From Gracilariopsis chorda (taxonomy: Eukaryota; Rhodophyta; Florideophyceae; Gracilariales; Gracilariaceae): DNA of 64,000 nt. Under the pieces are notes generated by a model that was not told where the DNA came from, searched no databases, and saw only the letters and a list, made by a program, of their open reading frames with translations. How positions within the stretch are numbered: position 1 is the stretch's first letter; each line of letters begins with the position of its first letter. Location: NCBI GenBank assembly GCA_003194525.1, contig NBIV01000084.1, forward strand, positions 124,001-188,000. The letters are read 5' to 3'. Positions 55,777-64,000 of the stretch are shown here, one piece after another. The position numbers were made by a program, and so were the translations under genes.

Positions 55777-56301
55777 TCAGCCCTTGGGAGCGCGGAAGGT
55801 GAAGGAAGGCGGGGGACGACGCGATGCAGAACGGGGTACAGAACGCTTTGCGGACTTTTTGATGATAGGTTTAACGCGGGGTGCAAGCGCATGCTTTTTT
55901 GCAAGGGGGTTACGCTTGATGACGGGGCTGGAGAGCGAAGGAGGGGCGGGTTTTGATGGTGCTGCTGGAGGCGAAGACGGTGGTGATGGGGGCGGCTGGT
56001 CTTCTAGTTGCTGCGGTTGTTTCTCGTAGAGTTTGTTGAAGCCGCCGAAGGAACGACGACAGGTTGCTCGGGGAGGCGGGGAGTGATCGGTGGAAACTCC
56101 GGTTTCGAGAAGGATTGTTGGCTTTGTTGAAGGGGGTTGGTGCGATTGCTGAGGCGTTTGCCAGTGCGTTTGTTGGTGACGGGCGGTTTGGGCGGCGGTG
56201 AGGGTTGTGCGTAATGTGCTCTCAGCGCGCCTTTGCATGAAGCGCATGTTGCGGAGACGATTGCTGAGGGAGCGCTTAGGGGGACGGTTTGCGGCTGACA
56301 T
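55777..56301 (-). CDS. MPHOSPH6: M-phase phosphoprotein 6 (MPP6)-like exosome cofactor
   Basis: The 174-aa product starts at ATG 56301. Near the N-terminus it has LSNRLRNMRFMQRR (12-25), matching the conserved L-S-x-x-L-x-x-M-K-F-M-Q-R block of MPP6. Further on, RRSFGGFNKLYEK matches the R-x-S-F-x-G-F-N-P motif. The rest is Pro/Gln/Ser-rich and then Lys/Arg-rich, poorly conserved as in other members. MPP6 links the nuclear RNA exosome to its helicase during 3' trimming of 5.8S rRNA. The longer open frame upstream to 56571 is low-complexity and lacks family motifs. It lies 182 bp downstream of the Yvh1-like gene on the same strand. Confidence 0.75.
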   Translation of the reverse strand: MSAANRPPKRSLSNRLRNMRFMQRRAESTLRTTLTAAQTARHQQTHWQTPQQSHQPPSTKPTILLETGVSTDHSPPPRATCRRSFGGFNKLYEKQPQQLEDQPPPSPPSSPPAAPSKPAPPSLSSPVIKRNPLAKKHALAPRVKPIIKKSAKRSVPRSASRRPPPSFTFRAPKG

Positions 56302-56483
56302 GGCTGCGAGGGGTGTTGATGAGGGAAGCTGAGGAAGACTGGGGAAGAGTGAGAGTAGAACAGGGACGGAGAAGTTGTAAGGAGCAATGAGAAGGGCGGG
56401 CGGCGGCAGCGGCGGCGCGGGCGTGGCCATGTGCGAATGGCAAAGAGCGAAAAAGCGAAAAAAAATGGGAGTTGAATGAATGC

Positions 56484-57341
56484 TCACAGCTGCCAGTCCA
56501 GCGCACGATCCTGCACCCAAAACTGCGCCAGCTCGCCAGAAAGGTCGTATCTTCCCACGCGGGCGCCGCACACACAGCGAAGTCGTCCGGTGGTATCAAC
56601 GATACATCGGCGCATCCACATCACGGGCAGAGTTTGTACGCAACCGTTTGTGACCGGGGTTTGCAAACATGCTCCACTTGGAAGCAACGGCATTCTACAT
56701 CGCGCGCACCGCGCCGCACACGGAATGTCTTCTCGTTCGTGACGGAGCAGAATTTGGGTGAACACCGTGCCGTGCGTCGATACTATGCGAAGTAGCTCCG
56801 CTGCCTCTAGCGGCAGAATGTCCCCATTCTCCGGCGGAAATGAGTAGAGCGCTGGCTCTTGGGGCGATCTTTGCGCCACGGCGTACAGCTGACGAACAAA
56901 GTATGGCGACGGACTTGCGGACGGATATACCGCTTGGAGACGTGCCAACTCCATGTGCACCAGTAACTCCGGCAGAGTATCTTCATCGCGCTCGCGTGTT
57001 AGAAGACGGTAGGCAAGAGCGATGGATACACTCCTGGATGTGCCGTGAAAGCAGTGAATCAGAACGCCATCTTGCTGATGCCTGTGCCGATAGATGAAAC
57101 GCAACGCCGCGGGAAGCTGCAGCAACAAGGACGCATCCGGCGTATCGCTCAGCGGAATGAACAAGTGATGCTCCGGCGGTGGAACAAGCTCCTCGTAGTT
57201 CTCCAGAGGCGGCTGCAAGACAGACAGCGTCGGTCGAGTCGGCGACGACAAAGGTAGTGCCGACAAAAACAGATTGTCGCCTATGGCCGTCATATTGAGA
57301 ACTCTGTCATGATTTCGCAAACCTGCTTCACGGCTCCGCAT
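56484..57341 (-). CDS. DUSP12: dual-specificity phosphatase, Yvh1/DUSP12-like
   Basis: The 285-aa product has an N-terminal dual-specificity phosphatase domain. The signature is IHCFHGTSRSVSIALAYRLL, with catalytic Cys97 and Arg103 (CX5R). A likely general-acid Asp66 lies in FIPLSDTPDASLL. The C-terminal part is a Cys-rich zinc-binding domain (CAARCARCRMPLLPSG, then LPVMWMRRCIVDTTGRLRC and CGARVGRYDLSG), the feature that sets Yvh1/DUSP12 apart. In yeast, Yvh1 promotes a late step of 60S ribosome maturation by releasing Mrt4, using the zinc domain. The ATG at 57341 is used; one at 57293 (MTAIGDNLFLSALP) also fits the domain start. No intron. Confidence 0.88.
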   Translation of the reverse strand: MRSREAGLRNHDRVLNMTAIGDNLFLSALPLSSPTRPTLSVLQPPLENYEELVPPPEHHLFIPLSDTPDASLLLQLPAALRFIYRHRHQQDGVLIHCFHGTSRSVSIALAYRLLTRERDEDTLPELLVHMELARLQAVYPSASPSPYFVRQLYAVAQRSPQEPALYSFPPENGDILPLEAAELLRIVSTHGTVFTQILLRHEREDIPCAARCARCRMPLLPSGACLQTPVTNGCVQTLPVMWMRRCIVDTTGRLRCVCGARVGRYDLSGELAQFWVQDRALDWQL

Positions 57342-57664
57342 CTACGAGGCCGCTTTGAGGACGGCGACCGTGTGTGTTGCTGAGCCTGCGCAGCTGCGCA
57401 CCTTCGTTACACAACGGCTCAACCAGCGCCCGGCAACAAGGAAGTTCACTTGGAAAGGACAAATAAATCGTGCAGTACTGTACAAAGCACATACAGAGCA
57501 ACCCATTACGGCACCGCCCAACAGTGCAGCACTTTCTTGCAGAAACCGTGCATCCTTCGTCCGCACCCCCCCCTTTCTCTGTCCACTAAACCCTTCCACT
57601 ACGTTCACGCGCCCCGCCCCTCTCCCCCCCATTCCTCCCCCCCCAAACCGCCCCTCGTCTCGCA
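57342..57664. promoter_or_regulatory. divergent promoter region, Yvh1-like and GT8-like genes
   Basis: Only 323 bp separate the two divergent start codons. The right half is C-rich with runs of CCCCCC. No further gene is seen. Confidence 0.45.
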
Positions 57665-59095
57665 ATGTACCGCTGCCTTTCCCCCTCCCCCATTCACTCG
57701 GTCCTCTTACTCATCCTAATTTCCCTCTCCCTCCCATCCCTCTCCGCCCATAAACTCGCAGTAGTCACAACAGCTTCATCGCCCTCCCAGCTCCTCGCCG
57801 CACGCACCGCGCTACTCTCGGCCCGTCAGAACGCACACCTCCCTGAAAACACCACTTATTTGCTCCTAACAACCACGGACATCCCCTCTAAAACCGCCTC
57901 CAAAGTCGCTCAGACCGACGCCATTCACCATCGACAACTGCCAACTCAGCCGCAAATCGCCAACGGCCCGTACCGCTTCATCCCTCTTTTCGACCTTCCC
58001 TACGATCGCCTCATCTTTCTCACCGCTTTTTCGCTCGTCGTTTCGCCGCTTGATCACCTCATCAAATGCCACTTCTGCGCCGTCGTCACCAAACCGTGCG
58101 CCTTTTCCACTCGCCTTATCGTGCTCACTCCACATCCCCAAACTCACGCCGCTTTACAACGTCTCGCTTTTACTCTAACCAAACCGAACGCCATCTGCGC
58201 ATCTGATCCCACTCCAGAGGCATGCGTTCTTAATCAGCATTTCAACCTCGAAGACTCGCCCTTGTTCACGCCCAATACCAATCTGACGGATACGCCCATG
58301 CGTCTACCGCCCGGAATCGCAGTGCCCCATTATCTGTACTACCCAAGAATGCGCTGGGAGATCCCGTCCAATCACTGCGGTCAACAGGCCGTGATCGACT
58401 TTTCAACGCCGCAATTCGCCAGGCCCACGAACATCATCATGTTAGTGTTATTACACCTCAATCGACAATGGTATACGTACCGAGCGCAGCTACACGACAT
58501 TCCTACCGACCACAACGTGCACTCATTTGTGACTCTGTTCAGCGTTTGCATGCTCGCATTCGCAGTTTACTACCAGCTTTCTCGAATGGGAAGTTCGAAT
58601 CGTCCGTCCACTCCACGCGTGGTGAAATGGTCTCCTGCCGCTCATCACAGCGTGATTTACTACTGGCTATCAATCTGCACGTTGGCAAACATCGCATCGT
58701 GGACTCTGTCATTACAAGCTTCCCAAACGTACTCATCCATCTGGCCATCTCTTTCGGTGCTGTGCACGTACAAAATCGTCACTACCACACTTGCGTACAT
58801 ATGTTTGGGCGACTTACTACGCGCGTTTGCCACGCATGATGACGTTGTGACCGATCGCGTGTCGGCGATTAGCTCCAAAAGGGCGGCGGTGCAATGCGTG
58901 GCTCTTAATGCGGTGGAACTTGTTGTGGTGCTTTTATTGATTGTGCTTACGAATTCGCTGCCGGCTGAAACTGGATTTCGAAGGTTGTTGTGGTTGTTTC
59001 TCAGCTTGGCCGTGTATGCCATGTTCATGCTTTATGTCATGATCACCTTGTTCTGGAAGTGGCTGGGGGCTGGTGCCAATGAGCGACTGCTTTGA
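57665..59095 (+). CDS. GT8-like lumenal domain with five C-terminal membrane helices
   Basis: The 476-aa product starts at ATG 57665. It has a signal peptide (core about 10-28), a lumenal domain to about 285, then five hydrophobic helices (about 291-310, 335-355, 370-392, 413-436, 443-468). The lumenal part resembles glycosyltransferase family 8: AVVTTASSPSQLLAARTALL at the start, FIPLFDLPYDRLIFLTAFS (105-123), and FSTRLIVLTPHPQTHAAL. In active GT8 enzymes the text after YD.(V/L)IFL is D-A-D; here it is T-A-F. A GT8 domain plus C-terminal helices is also the layout of plant PGSIP/IPUT-type glucuronosyltransferases, which act in the Golgi. The missing metal site makes catalysis doubtful. Intronless. 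Confidence 0.7.
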   Translation: MYRCLSPSPIHSVLLLILISLSLPSLSAHKLAVVTTASSPSQLLAARTALLSARQNAHLPENTTYLLLTTTDIPSKTASKVAQTDAIHHRQLPTQPQIANGPYRFIPLFDLPYDRLIFLTAFSLVVSPLDHLIKCHFCAVVTKPCAFSTRLIVLTPHPQTHAALQRLAFTLTKPNAICASDPTPEACVLNQHFNLEDSPLFTPNTNLTDTPMRLPPGIAVPHYLYYPRMRWEIPSNHCGQQAVIDFSTPQFARPTNIIMLVLLHLNRQWYTYRAQLHDIPTDHNVHSFVTLFSVCMLAFAVYYQLSRMGSSNRPSTPRVVKWSPAAHHSVIYYWLSICTLANIASWTLSLQASQTYSSIWPSLSVLCTYKIVTTTLAYICLGDLLRAFATHDDVVTDRVSAISSKRAAVQCVALNAVELVVVLLLIVLTNSLPAETGFRRLLWLFLSLAVYAMFMLYVMITLFWKWLGAGANERLL

Positions 59096-59619
59096 TATGT
59101 TGTTCACTAACTGTTCTTTTTCATGTACACACACAACTCACTCCTCTCCTCCCGTATCTATGTAAAGAAAAAAACAAACGCTCTCGCTAACACAAGCTAC
59201 AACTTTTTGTTACCGCGCCGCCGCAACGGCGAGCGGTTTGATGGCAGCATGTGAGTGGGGAGGCGCGCAAAACGGTGCAAAAATTAGGGACAGCCGACAT
59301 GTTCAGCAGCTGTCGTGTTGTTGATTGATTTGCGCTGCCGTGTAGACTACTAGCTAGAGAGAGAGCGGAACGGCGCGACGTGTCGCTGCCACTGCACGTG
59401 TGCTACGCTGCCAAGAAGCGATCGCACCCTTCCCACGCCAGGACGCAACCCTTTTAGTACACACGCGCCGTTGTCCATTGTCAAGGTGGTCGCTTTTTCA
59501 CATCCACCTTCTTAACCGCCCACCCCCCCCCCGCCGCTCTCGCCCAAACCCCGTCTCCAGTCTACAGCACGTCGCTTGTCATTCGTTCTTCTTCACGGTC
59601 CCAAACGCCTCTTTCCAAA
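59096..59619. promoter_or_regulatory. upstream region of the coiled-coil membrane protein gene
   Basis: No convincing gene. A short C-rich run (CACCCCCCCCCCG near 59523) precedes the start codon, like the C-rich stretches before other genes here. Confidence 0.4.
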
Positions 59620-60324
59620 ATGGCACGCCACCCACGCGCGACACTGCTCGTATTCGTCGCACATGCGCTGCTGCTCACGCTGTGCTCCGCCGAGTTGAGC
59701 GCGCAGCAGCAGCAACAACAACAACAACAACAGGTGCGAGATGAAATGAACGAATTCGTGAACACGGTGAAACACGCTGTGAACGAGGCCGAATCGGCGT
59801 CCAACAAGAAAGACGTGGTGGATCTCGGACAATCGTTAGCCATGTTGGAGAAGAAATTCAGCAGTCTACGCTCGGCGCTAGCACAGGAACTAGGGGCGAA
59901 GGCGCCCAATCTGGCGTCCAACAACGCGGTAGCAAAGGAGCTGATGGACAAGAGCACCAACCTGGTGCAGGGAGTGGTGACGCAACGCGAAGAACTGCGG
60001 CGACTTTCGTCAGACGTGAAGCAGGTGGACTCAGCCATCCGCGCTTTGAAAGAAGGGGTGAAGAAGTTTGAAACGGAGGTGTCCGACTTGCATCGCGTGG
60101 TGGCCGACCTGCATGTATCGCACAATGAGATGAGCGCCGTGCACGATGAGGCGAAGGAGAAACTGAAGGAGGTTGTTGCCGATGCGCATCACATGGCGCA
60201 AACCAGTACGCATTCGCTTTTATACATATTGGTTGCGGCTGAGGTAGCGGGGTTTGTGCTGTATCTGTACGTTAAGAGACCGGCAAGTTCGTTTGCTCAC
60301 AAGGCGTACGGCAAGTTTGGTTAA
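59620..60324 (+). CDS. single-pass coiled-coil membrane protein with polyglutamine run
   Basis: The 234-aa product has a signal peptide (about 1-25) and a run of about ten glutamines from mixed CAG/CAA codons (29-38). A long heptad-like charged region (about 40-195) includes EFVNTVKHAVNEAESASNKK and DSAIRALKEGVKKFETEVSD. One membrane helix near the C-terminus (SLLYILVAAEVAGFVLYLYV) is followed by a short basic tail. This is type I topology with the coiled coil in the lumen. The shape recalls the stalk and anchor of cargo receptors such as ERGIC-53 without a lectin domain, but no specific family is recognised. Intact single exon. Confidence 0.75.
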   Translation: MARHPRATLLVFVAHALLLTLCSAELSAQQQQQQQQQQVRDEMNEFVNTVKHAVNEAESASNKKDVVDLGQSLAMLEKKFSSLRSALAQELGAKAPNLASNNAVAKELMDKSTNLVQGVVTQREELRRLSSDVKQVDSAIRALKEGVKKFETEVSDLHRVVADLHVSHNEMSAVHDEAKEKLKEVVADAHHMAQTSTHSLLYILVAAEVAGFVLYLYVKRPASSFAHKAYGKFG

Positions 60325-60434
60325 AGAATGGGTTTCACGCGCCGTTATGCAGCACACTGCACCTGCGCGGCTGCAATGACGCGGACGTTAGCTTGACATG
60401 ATGTGGGCGTGGTGTGGGCGCATTGTGCAAGAGC

Positions 60435-60503
<69 letters not shown>
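60435..60503. repeat. GCACAG hexanucleotide microsatellite
   Basis: About eleven uninterrupted copies of GCACAG (also readable as CAGGCA). Confidence 0.95.
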
Positions 60504-60556
60504 GCACAAACAGGTATGGTACACAAGAGCATGTGCAAGTTTGAGGTTGTTGAAGG

Positions 60557-60591
<35 letters not shown>
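60557..60591. repeat. GCAGAC hexanucleotide microsatellite
   Basis: About five to six copies of GCAGAC, followed by a short CA run. Confidence 0.9.
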
Positions 60592-60794
60592 CGCACACAC
60601 ACACGCGGTAGTGACACAAGACGGCATGCATTCATGTACCGTTGCGTACGTTTGGTAGTGTAAAGAAAAAAGAAAACGGGTGTGCACAAACAACAAAGAG
60701 TGCAACAAGAAGCGAACAAACAACAAAAACACACATACCAAAACGGCGTTTACCAATCAAGAGCGCTCCAACAAAGTCAGCAGTTGGCAAAAAG

Positions 60795-61829
60795 TTAAGC
60801 AGACGCAGGCTCATCGCCATCACGGGCGGGGTTCGGTAGTTGCGGTTGTGGAGTGTCAGAATCGGCACCACCCTCAAGTTGGTCGGCCTCCTTCGCCGCG
60901 GCCTGAGCCCTAGCCGCCAAGCGTTCTGCGGTCTTCTTAGCCTCCCTCGCCGTGGCCTCCGCGAAGATCTGCTCCGCCTGCTTGAGGCGCTCCATATTGG
61001 ACAGATAGGCGCCCATTTCAGCCGTAAACTTACTCTGCATGAGCCCAACACGGTGCGCCCACTTCTCCGCATTGGCCACCGTCAGCTCCACGCCCACGGC
61101 GTTCATGATCTGAATGAGGCCGATGCCAAACAAACGACTGTAGTACCAGTCAAAGTCGGCTGCGTCGCGAATGTAGGCCAGCGCTTCTACGACGGGCCCG
61201 ACGGTGTCTGCGGAGGCGGAGGGCGGGGCGGCGTTGAGGGCGTTGAACACATCCGCCTCCGTCTTGTCCTGCAACCATGCGGACACGTCTGCCGCAGTTC
61301 TCCTTATGGCGTGCACGTCCAAGTGCAGCGACTGCGCGCAGGCGACGTACAGCTGATCGCGCTCGCGCTCGTCGGGGTAGTAGCGCAGAAAAGCGGAGAA
61401 GATGGCGTCAAAGCCGAAGGCAAAGACGGCGTCGAAGCGCCACATGGCGCACACGACGGCCAGATGCGTGGTGGTCAGCATCTCGTTGACGACGGCGCGG
61501 TACACGATTGGAATCGGGCGCGCAAACTGCGCGTTGAAACGCGCCATGGTGGCGGACACGGGCTCCACCGGCTTGCCGCGCAGGTCGTCGAAGCGGTGGC
61601 GGAAGTCGGAGCGCGGCGGCGAGGCGGGGGCGGGGGCGGGGGCGGAGGCGGAGGTGTCGGCGGTGGAGGCGGACTGGGGGGACGACGACAGGGGGGGGTC
61701 CTGCGCGCAGCGCGGGGCGCGGCGGGGCGCGGCGGCGGGGCGCGGGGGGCGGCGGGCGCGGCTGCGTGCGTGGGGCGTGCGGGCGGCGGCGAGTCGGACG
61801 GCTGGCGAGTGGAGGAAGGCGACGGTCAT
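60795..61829 (-). CDS. THF1: thylakoid formation protein THF1/Psb29, plastid-targeted
   Basis: The 344-aa product starts at ATG 61829. Residues 1-75 are Ala/Arg/Ser/Pro-rich, a plastid transit peptide. The conserved Psb29 region follows: FARPIPIVYRAVVNEMLTTT, then AVFAFGFDAIFSAFLRYYPD, YVACAQSLHLDVHAIRRTA, and FDWYYSRLFGIGLIQIMNAV. The C-terminus (about 285-325) is a charged helix (LKQAEQIFAEATAREAKKTA), the usual coiled-coil end. THF1 supports photosystem II assembly and repair and FtsH protease stability. Length fits the family. The gene is GC-rich like its neighbours and has no intron. It is divergent from the DnaJ-type zinc-finger gene. Confidence 0.92.
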   Translation of the reverse strand: MTVAFLHSPAVRLAAARTPHARSRARRPPRPAAAPRRAPRCAQDPPLSSSPQSASTADTSASAPAPAPASPPRSDFRHRFDDLRGKPVEPVSATMARFNAQFARPIPIVYRAVVNEMLTTTHLAVVCAMWRFDAVFAFGFDAIFSAFLRYYPDERERDQLYVACAQSLHLDVHAIRRTAADVSAWLQDKTEADVFNALNAAPPSASADTVGPVVEALAYIRDAADFDWYYSRLFGIGLIQIMNAVGVELTVANAEKWAHRVGLMQSKFTAEMGAYLSNMERLKQAEQIFAEATAREAKKTAERLAARAQAAAKEADQLEGGADSDTPQPQLPNPARDGDEPASA

Positions 61830-61845
61830 GGCTGGGAGCGGGGGG

Positions 61846-61913
<68 letters not shown>

Positions 61914-62309
61914 AAAGTGACGGCTGCGCGGCGGGGGGGGGGGGCCCCTCGCGGATCACGCGCGCGCGCGGGAGATGTGCGCGCATCGCAGCGCCATCGT
62001 CGCAGCCTGCCACCCACACGCGCCTGCGCCAATGGCCGCGGAGAGCGCCGTCGCTGGCCACGTGCCCACGCACCACACGTGCCCACGCACCACACGTGCC
62101 CGCGCGCGCGCCGTGGCGGATGGCGCTGCCTCTGCGGCGCACAGTGGGCGCCGCGCGCAAAAGATCTGCCGCGCGGCGGCGGGTGGCCACCGCTTCGCGC
62201 TCGCGCCGGCCTGTGGCGCGCTGCGAATGCGAGCCGCCGCGCTCAAAACGCGCGCGAGCCGCGCCCACCGTCCCCGCCGTCCCCGCCGTCCCCGCCGCCT
62301 TCTTCCCAC
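61830..62309. promoter_or_regulatory. bidirectional promoter region of THF1 and zinc-finger gene
   Basis: A 480-bp very GC-rich region separates the two divergent ATGs. It contains a 12-bp tandem repeat (61842-61914) and CACGTG boxes within a repeated CCACACGTGCCCACGCA-like unit (about 62055-62100). Confidence 0.55.
61842..61914. repeat. 12-bp tandem repeat GGCGGCGGCGGA
   Basis: About six copies of GGCGGCGGCGGA. They create long artefactual polyglycine, polyarginine and polyproline frames on both strands. Confidence 0.9.
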
Positions 62310-62765
62310 ATGAACTTCGCGCTCACGTCGCCCGCGCGCGCGCCGCCGCCGCCGCTCGCGCGCCCGCTGCAGGCCGCGCTCCCGGGCGTGCTGCTCGGCG
62401 CCGCCGCCGCCGCGGCCGGCGTGCTGCTGGGCCGCCTGTCGTCCGCCGCCGCGCGCGCGCCGCAGCCGCGCCCCCCCTGCGACGCGTGCAACGGCGACGG
62501 CTTCGTGCAGTGCTTCTGCACGCGCTGGAACTACTCCGCCGCAGCCGCTTCGCCGCACAACCGCCCGCGCTGCGACTCGTGCGCAGGCACGCGCCGCACC
62601 CGATGCCCCCGCTGCCGCGGCGGCGGCACCGCCGTCTCCGCCCTCCTCCGCGTCCCCGTCCGCGTCCCCGTCCCCGTCAGACAGGTCGTCGACCACGTCG
62701 TGCGCACACTCTCCCGCCCCTCGCCCCGTTTTCACCCCCGCTTGCTGCCACGCGCCGCCGCATGA
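62310..62765 (+). CDS. DnaJ-type zinc-finger protein, membrane-anchored, probably plastid
   Basis: The 151-aa product begins at ATG 62310. The N-terminus is Ala/Pro/Arg-rich, like a transit peptide. A hydrophobic segment (LPGVLLGAAAAAAGVLLG, about 25-42) could span a membrane. Then comes a Cys-rich domain of the DnaJ zinc-finger type: CDACNGDG, the variant CFC, CDSCAGT and CPRCRGGG. Two of the four CxxCxGxG repeats are canonical. There is no J-domain. Stand-alone proteins of this type in plastids (BSD2, LQY1) are folding factors for Rubisco or photosystem II. Which role applies here cannot be told. The frame is open far upstream only because of GC-rich repeats; the motif-bearing part starts at this ATG. 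Confidence 0.65.
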   Translation: MNFALTSPARAPPPPLARPLQAALPGVLLGAAAAAAGVLLGRLSSAAARAPQPRPPCDACNGDGFVQCFCTRWNYSAAAASPHNRPRCDSCAGTRRTRCPRCRGGGTAVSALLRVPVRVPVPVRQVVDHVVRTLSRPSPRFHPRLLPRAAA

Positions 62766-62975
62766 CGCCCCCCCCCCCCCCGCCTCCTTGCAATGTAGTG
62801 CAATGCGCAATGCGCCCCACGCTGCCTCTTTTATTTGGTAACACACTTGGCTTAACTCCGTTTCTCACCCCACCCCCCCCCCCCCCACGCACTCCGCCAC
62901 CGCACCGTCTTGTACCCCACTACCAACCTTGTATTCATTAAAACCAAATCTCTCTCTCTTCCTTCTTCTCCTTCT
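62766..62975. other. convergent 3' region with poly-C runs
   Basis: Runs of about 14 C (62769 onward) and about 17 C (62871 onward) lie between the two convergent genes. Confidence 0.6.
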
Positions 62976-63458
62976 TCACTGTGCTATCTCGTCGTACACA
63001 TCCCGCGTGCACACCCGCCGCTCAACCACATGAACAATCGTGCAAACCCTCTTCCCATCAAACACCTGCCAAGTCCGCGCCCGCGCATCCTCCCCAGTCT
63101 TTGTAATAACGTCCACAAACGACAACGCCTGCGCCTCTTTCTGCCCATAAAACACCACCGCGCCCTCGTCCAGGCACACCGCATACCCGCGCACGCCCGA
63201 GCCCGCAATCTCCACGCGTCCGTTCCTCACCGCCCCGTAGAACACCAGCGTCTCTTTGCGCCCGTCGTCCCATTCGTACCTGTTCCGCTGCGCGTACTTG
63301 TCGCCGCGAACGCCCACCTCCACCCAGCTGCGGTGCCGGTCTCGCACCTCGCCCGTGTCCGCGTCGCGGTGCGTGAAAGTGCCCTCCCACACCCCCGCGT
63401 GCGCTTCGATTCCGCCTGGCATCTTGCTGTCCACCGCGTCTTCACCGCTTTGCGACAT
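62976..63458 (-). CDS. small soluble protein, possibly calycin-like (DUF3598-type)
   Basis: The 160-aa product starts at ATG 63458. It opens with GIEAHAGVWEGTFTHRDADT and continues with alternating strand-like segments: SWVEVGVRG, NRYEWDDGRKETLVFYG, VRGYAVCLDEGAVVFYGQ, and TWQVFDGKRVCTIVHVVERR. G-x-W-x-G-x-(F/Y) followed by beta strands is the start typical of calycin folds. The text recalls the DUF3598 group of cyanobacteria and algae, which is a tentative match. No signal peptide or membrane segment. Intact, single exon, convergent with the zinc-finger gene. Confidence 0.6.
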   Translation of the reverse strand: MSQSGEDAVDSKMPGGIEAHAGVWEGTFTHRDADTGEVRDRHRSWVEVGVRGDKYAQRNRYEWDDGRKETLVFYGAVRNGRVEIAGSGVRGYAVCLDEGAVVFYGQKEAQALSFVDVITKTGEDARARTWQVFDGKRVCTIVHVVERRVCTRDVYDEIAQ

Positions 63459-64000
63459 GCTTCAATCCTGCTTGGCCGCGCGTTTGCACTCTCGCTTCAG
63501 ATGCCCTGCTGCCGTTGTCTTGTCAGCGCTAGTCGTGTGCTCCACCCTTGCCTTCTCACCCCATCTCTCCTTGCTTCCTACTACTAGCTAGTAATGTCAA
63601 TCTGACCAGCGACCTCATATGCGCTCAATTTTAATTACTCTACAACTTTATCAAAACCTCAAAACTTTTCAAAAAACTTTTTCGCTTAGATGTTGTCATC
63701 ATGTATTCTACCCCGGCAGCGCTGAACCATGTCCAAAACACATCACCGACAGTCGTAGCTGTCGAATCAAGACCTATTGTCAACAACATTCGTACGCCAT
63801 GCGCCTGTCTCCAGATCTTCGCAGAAATGTTGGAAAGACTGTCAACAGCCGCATTCATCTGCTTACAAATGGTGCTCAATGCAAATTTTATTATGGATCT
63901 TTATGGAAATTAGCAATGGTATAAAGTTCCGTCCTCAACTTTGACATTTCAAAGGTCAACAATCCAAATCTCATTTTTGTGATTGTGCAATTTAGTATGC
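63459..64000. other. right edge, no gene supported
   Basis: A plus frame (63619-63924) and a minus frame (63879-63640) overlap, neither with a recognisable domain. AT content rises sharply after 63,600, so repeat sequence may begin here. Confidence 0.3.

Larger units (their letters stand above)
60325..60794. other. convergent 3' region with microsatellites
   Basis: The coiled-coil gene and THF1 converge here. Two hexanucleotide repeats lie between them. Open frames through the repeats in several phases are repeat artefacts. Confidence 0.6.

Noticed and set aside
60840-62765. 641-codon plus-strand ORF through the THF1 gene
   Set aside because: Most of it is the antisense of THF1 and the GGCGGCGGCGGA repeat. 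Only the last 151 codons, from ATG 62310, carry a recognisable domain.
61408-62941. Long Arg/Pro/Ala-rich frames on both strands
   Set aside because: They are produced by the extreme GC content and 12-bp repeat, contain no domain and overlap supported genes.
1-64000. CRISPR arrays or prokaryotic operons
   Set aside because: The short tandem repeats seen lack unique spacers, and the genes, the intron and the transposons are eukaryotic.

Overview
The window looks like nuclear DNA of a photosynthetic eukaryote with compact, almost intronless genes and a very high load of LTR retrotransposons. A plastid THF1/Psb29 homologue with a transit peptide, other plastid-type proteins, and only one clear spliceosomal intron among about a dozen genes fit a florideophyte red alga such as Chondrus. 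That assignment is inference from gene style, not a database match.

Bases 1 to about 42,120 are repeat-dominated. A decayed gene (1-990) is followed by an intact secreted proteinase K-like subtilase (1697-2908). Element A (4631-14228, minus strand) is a Ty3/gypsy chromovirus with 797/795-bp LTRs and a GGATG target duplication. It lacks RNase H and the integrase core. Old diverged direct repeats, minisatellites and a GC-rich island fill 14.2-19.4 kb. Element C (about 19736-31410, plus strand) is an old Ty3/gypsy copy split inside its reverse transcriptase by element B (21487-28399, minus strand), which has 172/173-bp LTRs and an AGTTT duplication. Next come a tandem duplication, a decayed pogo/Tigger transposase, a decayed two-gene PIF/Harbinger transposon, and a Ty1/copia element (38072-42119) with a GGTAT duplication.

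Bases 42,400 to 64,000 are gene-dense. In order they hold: a Gly-rich small protein and a plastid-type TPR-like membrane protein overlapping tail to tail; a P-type Ca2+-ATPase with one 122-nt intron; a C2-domain protein; a LINE relic; serine hydroxymethyltransferase; MPP6 and Yvh1/DUSP12 homologues side by side; a GT8-like multi-spanning membrane protein; a coiled-coil single-pass membrane protein; THF1/Psb29 divergent from a DnaJ-type zinc-finger protein; and a small possible calycin-like protein.

The most unusual signal is in the retroelements. Elements A and B, different families judged by their LTRs, each carry a long antisense reading frame of about 430-440 codons between integrase and 3' LTR. 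In A it is fully open (432 aa) although the sense genes are broken. In B one frame of 443 codons survives with only stops, and no frameshift. I could not assign either product to a family.
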